Notes under the pieces: generated by a model
What the model was told of the DNA's origin: nothing
The model's database searches: none
What the model saw: the letters and a program-made list of their open reading frames with translations, nothing else
Part shown: positions 45,961 through 56,490 of the stretch, piece after piece
How positions within the stretch are numbered: position 1 is the stretch's first letter
Layout: each line of letters starts with the position of its first letter
Assembly: GCA_030015575.1 (NCBI GenBank)
Contig: JASDDO010000006.1
Span: forward strand, 318,480,361 to 318,544,360
Length of the DNA: 64,000 bases
DNA from: Agapanthus africanus
Taxonomy: Eukaryota > Streptophyta > Magnoliopsida > Asparagales > Amaryllidaceae
Reading direction: 5' to 3'
Translations under genes and position numbers: made by a program

Positions 45961-46117
45961 AGGCGCACTTTATTTATAATCAAAAATAAATACAAGGTAT
46001 TCTGGGCTTCTCAGCCTTACAAAAATGTCCGGAGGCTTACAAAATTATGGAAAAGGAAAAATGCCCGGAGGTTTACAAAAATTTTGAAAAAGAAAAATAT
46101 CCCCAAGGAACGAAAGC

Positions 46118-48260
46118 TCAGTCCGCCCGCTCGGGGAGGATCTCGCCCTGCTCAAAGCCAGCCTCGGGGACCAAAATTGCGACCTTAGGGTCGGTGCTTC
46201 CACCGGCAGCCTCGCCCTCAACGGCCGCCTCGGCGACTTCCCCCTGCGGCACCTCCTCGGCCAGGGGATACTTAGCACGGAGCTTACTGATATTGAACCC
46301 CGGCACAGACTCCTTGGCGGCATCGAGGGCGCTGTGCCACACTACGGCCGTGGATTCGGCGAGATCGACGTAAAATTGATCTGATGCCTTATACGCCTCC
46401 ACGGCCTTCGCCACCCAGCACTCGGCGAGCTTCACCGCGTCCAAAACCATTCGGACATTCCTCTTGAGGGTGTCCCTCGACTTCTTCACCGCGTGGTAGA
46501 ATCCATTCACCTCCTCCAACTGGGACTGAATAGCCCAGTTGGACTCGTCCAGAAGCCGATGAGACTCCTTTAGCTTGGAGTTCTTCAGCCCCTCAGCGAC
46601 CAGACGAGTGTCAAGGAGAGCCGCCTTCTCCTCCGCTTGCCGCAGTTGGAGGCGGAGTTCCTTCGCCAACTTGGAGGACTCACCCGCCTTTTTCATGGCC
46701 GGGGCTACCTCCTCGGATTCCATGGCGACGAGGAGTGCGCAGTGGTGGAGGACCTGTGGAAAGCAGCAAACGGGTTAGAAAGATCAAACAGAGAAAATAA
46801 GACTTAAGAAATCTTTTGAAAAAAGTCATGAACCGACCTGAACCACCTCTTATGCTATGGCGGTCACCTGGGACTTCATGGTCCCCCGGGGTATTTTAAC
46901 CCTGGTCGCCTGCTCCATGTCGGAAAGTAGGCTGTCGGCGACCGAGGGCACCTCAATACAGAAGTCGCCCTCCTGCACCGAGGTCCCAGAAAAAGGTGGC
47001 CGGGAGACCGTCCGCTTCTGCCTCTTGAGAAGGACTTCGGCGGGCCCAGCCTCCTCCTCCTCATTCTCTCGTGCCCGGGGCGCCGGGTCCCGCGAGTGCT
47101 TATGGCTCCCCCCACGGCGTTCTTCTGGAGCTCGGGGAGCGGCGGAAGGCTTGGACGGTAGAGTTGGCCTCGGGACCGAGCTCGGACTGGGTTAGGACGA
47201 CCTTGCACCCCCGGCCTTCTTTCCCTGAGTCTTGGCGGGCAGGGTGGCTAGGATTTTTGCTCGGTCCATGGGCTCTGCAAAAAAAAAAGGACACGCAAAC
47301 AAGGGGTGTTAGCGACACTAAAACATCAAAGGAAATTTGGTAAAGTCTAAACAGATTGTCGAAAGCCCTAACTTACCCAAGAAACGTGCAGGAATGAGCC
47401 TAGCCCAGCTCAGTGCCTGCTCGGAGAGCAGGACATCCGCATGTTGGATCGGCTCCCACTAGGACACCACCTTCGCTTTGGGGGAATTCGACTGCTTTGC
47501 TCTTAGGCAGTCAGCCCTATGCCACTGTATAGACACAGGAGAATCCTCACCCTCAGGCGGCCCGACGAATACAAACTTCTCCTTCCACTCATGGATGGAA
47601 GAAGGGACGACTACTACCCTTGACCCGGCCGTCCCACCCTTACGCTTCTTATACGAAAAATACACCCAGCTCGGATCTTCCTTGCTTGTGTCGGGGTAAT
47701 TTTTATAGCAGAGGAAGGACACAAGGAGGGTCAAGCTGAAGGGGTATGATCAAGTTTTAACCGGACGAGAAACCCGAGGAGGATCCTCCACGAGTTCGGC
47801 GATAGCTGGCCCAGGGCAAGATGGAAGCAACGAAGCACCCTACAAACCTCGGTTGGAAAGGGCAGAGGCATTCCTCCCCGGAACGCTTCCAGATACAGGG
47901 CAATCTCCTTGCCCTGCACCTGGTCTGCCCGCTCACCCTCTCTAGTTAAACGGATAGAATAGTTAGAAGGGGTGTGGAATCGAGTCCGAATTTCGGAAAG
48001 CTCGTTCGGACTCTTCGGGCATCACGGGTGTTCCCGATGTGCACCTTGGGGGCCCTTGTCGCCACCTGATGGCGAGTGATAGGGGTAGCCCTGACTCTGG
48101 GGGGGAACCTGACACAGAAGACGAAGAAGAAGAAGAACCCTTTTGGCTATCTGAACCCGAAAAGGAGGAACACCCACTGGACTCGGTCACAGCAACTGGA
48201 GCCTCATCGTCTGACTCTATCCTCACTACCTCTAAAGACTCCTCAGATGAAGACATCTAA
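46118..48260 (-). pseudogene. Antisense ORF of Tat-1, three exons
   Basis: Exon 1 runs 48260-47377 (Ser/Glu-rich start MSSSEESLEVVR, then GKEIALYLEAFRGGM, LSPNSWRILLGFLVRL and PSSIHEWKEKFVFV). Exon 2 is 47274-46838 and exon 3 is 46754-46118, a coiled-coil-like C-terminus. Introns 47376-47275 (GTAAGT to TTGCAG) and 46837-46755 (GT to CCACAG) sit exactly where Tat-2 has introns. The conserved middle resembles the antisense ORF product known from Tat-lineage elements; its function is unknown. At least two frameshifts disrupt exon 1. Confidence 0.75.
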
Positions 48261-48835
48261 TCTGATTCAAAAAAAAGGGGGACTCACCAAGGAAAAATCG
48301 ACAGAGGGTTCGATCTAAAAGGTGGAACGCCGGGCAATCTTCAACAAACGAATGAGAATGGGGCAAAGTGTTGGCCCTAGGATGGTCCCCTCCTATTTAT
48401 ACATCTCAAAAGAGAACATCCTACGGCCCAGATTGGTTCCCGCCAAAACGAAATGTCGCGCCCAAGCGGCAGTCGAAGCTCCACGTGGCGGTCGACCATT
48501 GGGGGACGTCTCTTCGGTTGCAGGAGCTAGAGACAGCCTGTCTCGCTGGCCAACCGACGTCCGACACGTGGCCTGTATCCCAACTGACGAATTGACTGAA
48601 ATGACGCCCCCTCTTTAAAGCGCAATCATTTCAATGATCCGCTGATGCCATCGGGGATACGCGCGAAAATTCAAGCACACGACGAGGCGACACGTGGGCT
48701 CAAGGATCGAAGCGACACAACCGCCAAATGACATATCATTCCCAGGCGACCCACATTATGATTCTCAGCACCAAACCGAGCAAATGAAAAAACCGAGCAG
48801 TCCACTCTCGACCCGACCCATGAATAGGTCGAAAC

Positions 48836-48851
48836 GAGAGTGGGGGGCTAA
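48836..48851 (+). other. Polypurine tract of Tat-1
   Basis: GAGAGTGGGGGGCTAA lies directly before the 3' LTR. Tat-2 has the identical tract before its LTR on the minus strand (53987-54002). Confidence 0.85.
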
Positions 48852-49039
48852 TGGTGATGCTCACGAGTCGTGTTTTCTCAGATTACGACACGTGGCGGAT
48901 GACGTGTCCCGAAGGCTAAGGATGTGCAATAATGAGTTGCATTAGGGGCATTCCTAGGGAGCTCGTCTCGAGGAAGTATCCGACCTTTCAGGAAACCTCC
49001 CTGAGTACTTTCCTCCTTCACCTAGCAAACTACCAACAG

Positions 49040-49260
49040 CTCATCTCCGAGCTTCCTCAGTCTCCTTGCTCGTCTCCGAGCCATCTGACAGGCCTAGCTT
49101 CCTTGGCCTCCTGGCTCGTCTCCGAGCTTCAGACATGCCAAGCTTCCTCGGCTTCCCGGCTCGTCTTCGAGCTCCTGACATGCCGAGCTTCCTCGGCCTC
49201 TCGGCTCGTTTCCGAACTCCTGAAATGCCAAGCTTCCTCGGTTTCTCCCGATCAATCAAA
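49040..49260. repeat. 45-bp tandem repeats inside the Tat-1 LTR
   Basis: Units with GGCTCGTCTCCGAGCT and GACATGCCAAGCTTCCTCGG start near 49069, 49115, 49160 and 49205. Tat-2 has at most degenerate traces, so the expansion is specific to this copy or branch. Confidence 0.88.
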
Positions 49261-49448
49261 AGCGCGGATCCCATACACCCCGCAACGGCTCTGCTTATAT
49301 CGCCAGGGCGAGATATCCGCCTCCCACAATCAGCGTCCCACGCTAGCGTATCCTCCCATTAATGGGCGCATCCCGCCATTCAAGGCGAGGATAACGCTGG
49401 GGCGTAACTGACGGTGATGATCTCGCGCCTGCTCGCTCCACGCGATCC

Positions 49449-49458
49449 CTATATAAAT
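49449..49458 (+). promoter_or_regulatory. TATA box in Tat-1 3' LTR
   Basis: CTATATAAAT followed by a CT-rich stretch. Tat-2 has the counterpart at 53434-53444 on the minus strand. Confidence 0.65.
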
Positions 49459-49718
49459 CCCTCTCTCAAACGACTCAGATAACTCGAACTCATTCCAATA
49501 CGCCGTTACTCTGCACCTATTCCTCGGCAATAACTTGATCGTCAGAGGGTCCTACGGTGGTCACCCACCCGGGACTTCTTTTGCAGATAGATCGGCGTCA
49601 ATGCCAACCCATTGAGATCCACACGCTCAACTACTTCCAAACCAAATCTCAACCGTCAAAACCCGCCATCACAGGATCGACGGAGGACAACATCTGAAGG
49701 AGATCTCGGCCTCCATCA

Positions 49719-50759
49719 GATTCCGACCTCCATCATCTGAAGCTTATTTTTGTCAAGAAGTAGAAGGGTATTTTTGCTAGAAGAATACTTTATTCAATTC
49801 AAATTATGGCTATTTAGTCCATGTACAAGATCATTTTGGGGTTATTCAGTCCGTTCTTTCCTTTAACGAGTTAAGAAAATTAGCATTTTCGAACAACGTT
49901 CCCCAATAATCAAAGGGGGTTGATGGCATTTTTTTAGGTTAAGCATATTCATGAGAACACTAGTCAAGTATTTGGGTCCAACTTCTAAGCTATTTAAGAA
50001 CCAGATTAGTACTAGCTTACTTGACTAAGGCTTTTGTTCCTGAAGAGGTATTTAGTAACATATGTTTGCAGGCATGCTTTGCGTTTGGAGTACACTATAC
50101 ATATTTACTTGGTGTACTTGCTTAATTATAATCATCTTACTCGAAAAAAGTCATATCATAGCGACATCCGTGCGCAAATGTCCCTGAAGAGTCGTCCCTT
50201 TCGATCCAGCGAATCATGCATGCCTGAGGCCTATAGGGTACCAATCGATAACACGCAAGTAATCAATGCTGTATGTTGTTGCTGCCCATAACAAAAAAAA
50301 ATGGTTGACTAAGATGTGCCATACAGTCATACATTTATGATTTGGTTTTGTTTTGTTTTTTTTTTTCCTTTCTAAATTTTATTTTATACAGTTCTTTTGT
50401 GAGTATCTATCATATCTTTTAAAGATGATTTTCAGAATTTTTTCTTTCTTTTTGTTATATTATTTTTTTACCCATTCTGAGTTTTCGTGTGTCATAGGAT
50501 TCTGAAGTCTGAGCATTAGTTTCTCCTGTCAGAGATTCATCTTGTGGCCAAGGAAGTGGGCATGAGCGCTTACAATGAAAAGCTTCGACTTTGCTCATCG
50601 CCGGGACCATATGCATGGAAATGATCTCATCTCGCGGGGTTTTCGGTCCCCAGAGCATTGAATGGAGTATGACCAACAGATCAACTCTACATCCCAAATC
50701 TTACTTCCGCGGCGTCCCCCACAACTTGTGCTGATTTACCCTCTAACTTCATCTCTATG
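49719..50759. other. Island between the two Tat elements, left part: no recognised gene
   Basis: Low-GC sequence without retroelement motifs. A short forward frame ends at 50291 with a Cys-rich tail (NAVCCCCP), and a minus-strand frame of 80 codons spans 50455-50697. Neither has a recognisable domain or a partner exon, so I do not call a gene. This may be older sequence in which both Tat elements inserted. Confidence 0.5.
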
Positions 50760-51640
50760 GACCATTTTTTAGGGTTTTTTTAATGTCATCCTCAAATTTT
50801 CAATATTTTCAAATTTCACCCTAAAAGGTATTGAGTTTTCCAAATTTTACACCCAAAATCTAGTATTTCCAAATTTCACCCCCAAAACTATTAAACTGTC
50901 CAAATTTACCCCGAAAATCTAGCATTTCCAAATTTCACCCCCAAAACCATTAAGTTGTCCAAGTTTCACCCTCAAAACCATCAAGTTGTCAATAATTAAA
51001 ACTTCATTTTTGCAAAAAGCTTTTTAATTTTCTCCATTTTGCAGTCAACTCTTTCTCTAAGATCATTGAGCTCAGCCTATGATACCCTGGCCGTAAAGCA
51101 CTTGAATTAAACCATCACTTGCATAGGAGAAACTCTAACTCATATCATTGATTCAAATTGTCGTAATTTTTACGACAAAACCACAGAGGGGCTTGATTTT
51201 ATTTATTAAAATGACAAATATTAGATGAAAGCGAAATGTCCTAAATTTCGCTCTCAACATAATTCCTAATTCTGAAATTATGAGAAATCTAAAACCTAGT
51301 TCTTATTTAATATAAGAAAGAAGAAGATGACCATTTATGGTGAAATTTGGATAACTTAATGGTTCTTGGGTGAAATTTGAAAATAATAGATTTCGGAGGT
51401 GATATTTGGACAACTTAATAGTTTTGAGGGTGAAATTTGGAAATTCTAGATTTTTTGGGAGGTGAGATTTTGACAACTTAATAGTTATCGGGGTGAAATT
51501 TGGAAATACTAGATTTTCGGGATAAATTTGGACAACTTAATAGTTTTGGGGTGAAATTTGGAAATACAAGATTTTGACGGTGAATTTGAAAATATTGAAA
51601 TTTTAGGGCTGAGAAAGACAAAAAACCCATTTTTCCTCAT
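50760..51640. mobile_element. Foldback element with repeat-bearing inverted arms
   Basis: The left arm (about 50766-50999) repeats ATTTCCAAATTTCACCCCCA with a period near 58 bp. The right arm (about 51335-51612) is its inverted counterpart (GGGTGAAATTTGGAAATACTA). Outer ends GGGTTTTTT and AAAAAACCC mirror each other. The spacer (51000-51334) has no coding frame. The form is that of a foldback or Mutator-like non-autonomous DNA transposon. A clean target duplication is not visible; ATTTTT at both ends is suggestive only. Confidence 0.65.
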
Positions 51641-51945
51641 CCTGTTCATTGAACAGATTTTAATTTAATGCTGTTTAACACCAACAAATGCAATCTATGT
51701 AGTTGTGATCTTTCGACTTCAAGTAATTAGGAAGGTTCCTTTTCCACTCTTAAGTACCGATTCTGGATACGCACCGTAAAACCCTTTTTTAAAAAATTTT
51801 CCTCACCCTGTTCATTGAACAGATTTTAATTTAATGCAATGACCTTTCGGCTTCAAGTAATTAGGAAGGGTCCTTTTCCGCTCTTAAGTACCGATTTTGG
51901 ATATGCACCGTTAGCCCATCTTGAGTAATTAGGAACAGATTTTAA
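51634..51945. repeat. Tandem duplication next to the foldback element
   Basis: CCTGTTCATTGAACAGATTT, AAGTAATTAGGAAGG and CTCTTAAGTACCGATT occur at 51639-51772 and again at 51806-51905, a period near 165 bp. The second copy has lost about 35 bp. A fragment, GAACAGATTTTAATTAAATC, follows once more at 51931. Confidence 0.85.
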
Positions 51946-53168
51946 TTAAATCCAGGTTGGCCAATCTCTTAAATTTCACATATGAGTATACACGAGCTTT
52001 TGATATAAGTGGGTTCTATCAATAAAACTCGAGTTTTGTTGGGTTTTGACCCATATTATATCTTATATTCATATACTTATTATAGTTTTTCCAATATGGA
52101 ACTATATTTAACTACATATGTTAATAAAGACAATCGTAGAGGGGACCATCTCATAATTTTGTTTGTAACCATTCTTTTTATTTATTTATATATTTAAATT
52201 TTTTCTGCACAAAGACAATAGTGTGGCAAGTCTGCACTGATGGACACAATTTAGTGCAGATTGGGGCAAATCTTGAAATGGGTCGGAAGGAGGTTGGTGG
52301 ATCGATATCCGATAGGGATTGCTTCGTTCTTCGAAAGGGGTATGCACAAAAACGAGTTGGTATGGATGCGTTTGACTCTATCGAATTGGCGCTCGGAAGG
52401 TGTTGCTTTCGTGATGGCGACCACAACGATCATGATGAAGCTTCGTGAGTCAGAAAGGGTGAATAACAATTCAAAGACAAACATATATGGTATGTTTGTT
52501 ATTGTGGTGGCTTCAACCTAGGATTGAAGTTTGTAGTTTGAAGAGCTAGCACCACAATCTGCTACTGTTGGTTTTGACAGTAACTATACACTCCTTGAAT
52601 TAATTTGGGAAAGTATGTTGACTTCATCCACAAGATATAATATGGATCATGAGCAACACATTAAGCTTTCATATTCTAAAGTTTTTGTGGGGATAAACCC
52701 AAATTAAATTAATGATGTTTATTTGGGTTCTCTTCATTAAGCTTCTAAGATTATTCATAGTTGGCTAGAGATCAACTTTGACGCCAAACTCTTTTGCATG
52801 AAGCATTTGTTTTACTAAAATTTAGAGATGGTTTTGCTATTATCCAGAGATCTATGTTTTATATCCCCCGTGCCTCGATATCTATTTCATGCCATCGCTA
52901 TGCCAATATAGCCATGCCAATATAACAATGAATCCTTTTTTTTATTCACAATTTCCGAGGTAAATAGTAAATATCACAAACTTTATTAATTATATAATGC
53001 CTATTTTCCCCTTTCTTTTTGCATAAATCACCATCTGCAAGTTGTCTTTACAACATGCTTACCATACTTGCCATACGATCAACTTATGAATTGATTTGAG
53101 TATCATCTTTTCGGAAAAGTCGAGTTCAAGCAAATGGAGGGTGTGCATATAATCCTTTCAAATCATAT
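51946..53168. other. Island, right part: no recognised gene
   Basis: AT-rich sequence with overlapping short frames at 52178-52521 on both strands and no recognisable motif. The local rise in GC around 52220-52450 could be a decayed exon or transposon fragment; nothing supports either. Confidence 0.45.
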
Positions 53169-53986
53169 TAATGGATCTCCGGATCTCCTTCAGAATTTAC
53201 CTTCCGTTGATCTGCAGCGAGCGCTAATCGATGGCTGAAATTGAGTTGGAGAGTTGCCTCCCGAAGCGTGTGGATCTCAATGGGTTTTGTGTGGTTGAGG
53301 CCGAGCTACCTGCAAGGAAGTCCCGGGATGGTTGTGCCACCGAGGACCCTCCGACGATCAAGTTAGACGGGGTTTTTGGCAGAGTAACGGTCTATTGGGG
53401 TGAAATTGGCTTACCTGAGTCTTCTGAGAGAGGGGTTTATATAGTGGCAGCCATGGGCAGGCGGGCGCGAGATTCACGCCGGCCGTTACGCCCCTGGCGT
53501 TACGCCCGTGTGATAGGCGGGATTCCACATTAATGACGAGATATGCTCGTTAATAGGGGATCGTGATGGCGTGGAACGCGGGGTCATGGGCGGCGGATAT
53601 CTCGTATCTGGCGAGATTTGCGGAGCCGTGGCGGAGGCGCCTGTGATCGGTGCTGTGGGTTGGTCAGTGAGACCGAGGAAGATAAGCTCGGCAGGAGGCT
53701 CGGGAACGAGCGGGAGGCCGAGGCATCTTGGATATGTGATAGCTCGGAGGCGAGCTGGAGGGCTGAGGGAATTCAGCGTGCGGGAGGACTCCGAGGCGAG
53801 CCGATGGTCGTTTGTAAGGTGATCGCAGGGGTGGTCTGGAAACCCATTGAAGGTTGGGAACATCCTCGGGTTGAAGGCCCGGGGTATGCTTCCAACGTAC
53901 CGATCTTGATCCTTTCTCGTAAGCCCTGGAACACGTCATCAGCCACGTTTCATGATCTGGGGAAACACCGGTATTTAGCCTCATCA
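53169..53986 (-). repeat. 3' LTR of Tat-2
   Basis: Begins TGATGAGGCTAAATAC on the minus strand after an identical polypurine tract, and ends about ATCCATTA. A TATA box lies at 53434-53444. The outer boundary is approximate. Confidence 0.75.
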
Positions 53987-54504
53987 TTAGCCCCCCACTC
54001 TCGTCCCGACCCATTCATGGGTCGGGTTGAGAGTAGTCTGCTCGGTCATCCGGGGTAAACTCTTATTTGAAGATATCGTCGGTACGTATTCCCGGGCAAC
54101 TAGTTGTATTTTCTTGATGAAGCCAGCGGATCAGGGGAGAGATCTCGCATTAAAGAGGAAGCGCCGGTTTATGCGTGCGTTCGTCGAAGCGCCAGTCCAT
54201 GTGTCTGGCGCTGGTTGGCAGACGAGACGGGCCGCAGGTGTTCCCGCGCCCGATGGGATGCAACCAATGCGCGTGCGACAGCTGGAGTGCCGATGGCCGT
54301 CGAATGCGAAGTGTTGTTTTGGCGGGAGACGATCGGCGCCGTAGGATGTGTACGCCGGCTGCTATAATAGAGGTGGAATCTTCTTCAGGGCCTATACCTC
54401 ATCATAATTTCCTCGTCCCTTTGGAGTCAGCCCGACGTTCTTTTCTTTAGGTCAGGATCCTTGCGTTTTCTCTTCCGAGAACTTCATCCTTTTGATCAGA
54501 TTAG

Positions 54505-56490
54505 ATGTCTTCAACCGAGGAGTCTGTAGAAATAGTCCGGGAAGAGTCTAGGGAGTCCTCTGTAGCTTCCTCTTCTTCTTCTTCCTCTTCCTCGTCTGAG
54601 TCGGAGTCCCCTCAGGAAGTTAGGGTTAGTCACGCTTTCCGGGGTCGCGCGACGGGGGCGGTCCCCAGAGCGCGGGTTACGGGTGCACTTGGCTCATCAT
54701 CCATGCTGAGGCATGCAGATGAGCTCGCCACCATCCGAACTCGTTTCCACATTCCTCCCGGCTACTAGCTTCGTCTGGCCGATGAGTGGGAGAGGGCAGA
54801 CCAAGTACGGGGCAAGGAGATTACCTTGTACCTGGAAGCCTTTTGGGCCGGGATGCGCCTGTCCTTCTCCTCTGAGGTGAGTGCGGCGTTGAACTGTTTC
54901 GAGTTAGCCCCGGTCAGTTAGTGCCGAACTCTTGGAGGATTCTTCTCGGGTTCCTAGTCCGGTTGAAATTACGTCAGATCCCTCGCAGCCGGAGCCTTTT
55001 CATTTCTTCTCTCTGCTTCAAAAATCACCCCGGCACTCACAGGGGTGAGCCAAGCAGGGTATACATCTCTTTAGAAAACACCGGAGAGGTGCTGCCGGGT
55101 CGGGGTTCGTCGTAGTATCTTCTTCTATTCATGAATGGAAGAAGAAGTTTTTGTTTATTGGGCCGCCCGAGAGTGAGGATTGGCCTGTGCCCATTCAGTG
55201 GCACAGGGCCAGCTGCCCGCGGGTGAGGCGGTTGAATGATCCCGACGCGGTGGCAGTTTTGGAGTGGGAGCCCCTCCTCCAGACTGATGTGTTGCTGTCT
55301 GAGCAGGCTCTCAGTTGGGCCGGGCTCAACCCAGCCCAGTTCGTGGGTAAGTTAGGAGTTTTCAGGCGATCTGTTTAGACTTGTGTATTCCTTCGCTTTT
55401 TCAGGCATTGCTAACTCCTTTGTTTTTTCGTCTTATGCAGAACCCATAGACCTAGGAAAATTTCGGGCAGTCCTGGTCGAACAGAAGAAAGGGAAGAAGA
55501 CCGGAGGTGCCGGCCCTTCTCACCCATCGTCGGCTTCGGCTCCACCGGCGGCCGCCCCAACCAGGTGACCGAGTGCGCCCCGGGCCCCGGAGTCCAGCCA
55601 AGCACTGAGCCGAAAACGTGCTCAGGAGCAAGAGCCTCGGACTCTGGAGGTGGGAGGTGAAAACGGTTCCCCTGCGTCTATCCTCAAGAGGTTCCATAGG
55701 ACGACACCCCGCTCCCCGGCTTTCCCGATCATCGTGAACTAAAGGGAGCTTCGTTTCGAGGTGCCCTCGGGGCTTTCCGTCGCCGATAGCCTGCTCTCGG
55801 AGATGGAAAGGTCGGCCAGGGGCAGAATCCCTCGGGGGACCCTCCAGGCCCAAATGGCGGCCATAGCACAAGAGGCCGTGCAGGTTAGTGTTCGCACCCC
55901 ACTCGGGTCTTCATTCAGTATTTTTGTTCGCGAGATTGGGTGCCTCCCTTTTCTTCTTCTTTTTTATTAAACCCTCTTTTGTCTTCTTCAGGTCCTCCAG
56001 CCCGTCGCCCTCGTCGTCAACATGGAGGTTGAGGAAATTACCCCGGCGATGGAAGCCGCGGGCGAGTTCTCCTCACGGGAGGAGAGCTCAAGGCTGGAGC
56101 TGCAAGCGGCGATGGAGAGGGTTGCCGCCCTCGAAGACCGGGTGGCAGCCGGGGATCGGGAGATCGCCAAGTGCCGAGAGGCCATCCGAGCCGCCGAGGC
56201 CAAGTTGAAAGATTCTAGGGTACTTGTCGCCACCCTGAAGAAGACGGCGAACACCCTCCGAAGGGAGAATGAGGCGGCGAAGGAAGGAACGAGGCGTGCC
56301 GAGCTTCGAGCGTCGAAGGCGGTGGAGAGCTACAAGAAGTCGGATCAGTACCACACCGACCTCGCTGGAGCCGCTACCGTCGTTTGGCACGACGCCCTCG
56401 ACGCCGTCAAGGCCCTGATGCCGGAGTTTCCTGACGGCGAGCTCCGGGGTGAGTACCACCTTAGGGATGAGGCGCAGGGGGATGCCCCCG
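54505..56490 (+). pseudogene. Antisense ORF of Tat-2, three exons, truncated
   Basis: Starts MSSTEESVEIVRE with a long Ser run, then RGKEITLYLEAFWAGM. Exon 1 is 54505-55346, the intron 55347-55440 (GTAAGT to ATGCAG). Exon 2 is 55441-55883, the intron 55884-55991 (GTTAGT to TTCAG). Exon 3, from 55992, has a coiled-coil-like stretch (MEVEEITPAMEAAG onward) and is cut at 56490 by the Tekay LTR. Intron phases (1 and 0) match Tat-1. Frameshifts break exon 1 near 54920 and 55040-55110, so it is not intact. Function of this family is unknown. Confidence 0.75.

Larger units (their letters stand above)
6126..49718 (+). mobile_element. Tat-lineage Ty3/gypsy element Tat-1 (outermost host of the nest)
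   Basis: Fragments at 6126-7265, 15114-15954 and 44104-49718 join without loss once the inserted elements and one copy of each target duplication are removed. In order they give RNase H, a second (archaeal-type) RNase H, an H2C2 zinc module, integrase, the pol end, a 3' region with antisense ORFs and tandem repeats, and a 3' LTR. Two RNase H domains plus antisense ORFs are typical of the Tat lineage. The 5' LTR, gag, protease and most of RT are outside the window. Confidence 0.88.
48852..49718 (+). repeat. 3' LTR of Tat-1
   Basis: Starts TGGTGATGCTC and ends about CTCCATCA. It aligns in reverse complement with 53169-53986 of Tat-2 (shared ACTTGATCGTC.GAGGGTCCT and CCCATTGAGATCCACACGC). The right boundary is approximate because neither element shows both ends with a target duplication here. 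Confidence 0.78.
53169..56490 (-). mobile_element. 3' part of a second Tat element (Tat-2), inverted
   Basis: On the minus strand the order is antisense ORF region, polypurine tract, LTR (53986 to about 53169), mirroring the end of Tat-1. The 5' direction continues to the right but is interrupted at 56491 by a Tekay element and then leaves the window. It shares the two intron positions of the antisense ORF and the LTR core with Tat-1 but differs in spacer lengths, so it is a separate insertion. Confidence 0.82.

Noticed and set aside
46047-48618. Forward-strand ORFs opposite the antisense ORF of Tat-1
   Set aside because: They are shadows: the antisense frame has the conserved introns and the match to Tat-2.
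50034-50291. Possible terminal exon of a host gene ending in a Cys-rich tail
   Set aside because: Eighty-five codons without a known domain, no credible upstream exon and no coding bias I can judge.
52178-52521. Overlapping frames on both strands in the island
   Set aside because: None shows a motif; overlap of four frames in a short GC-richer patch is expected by chance.
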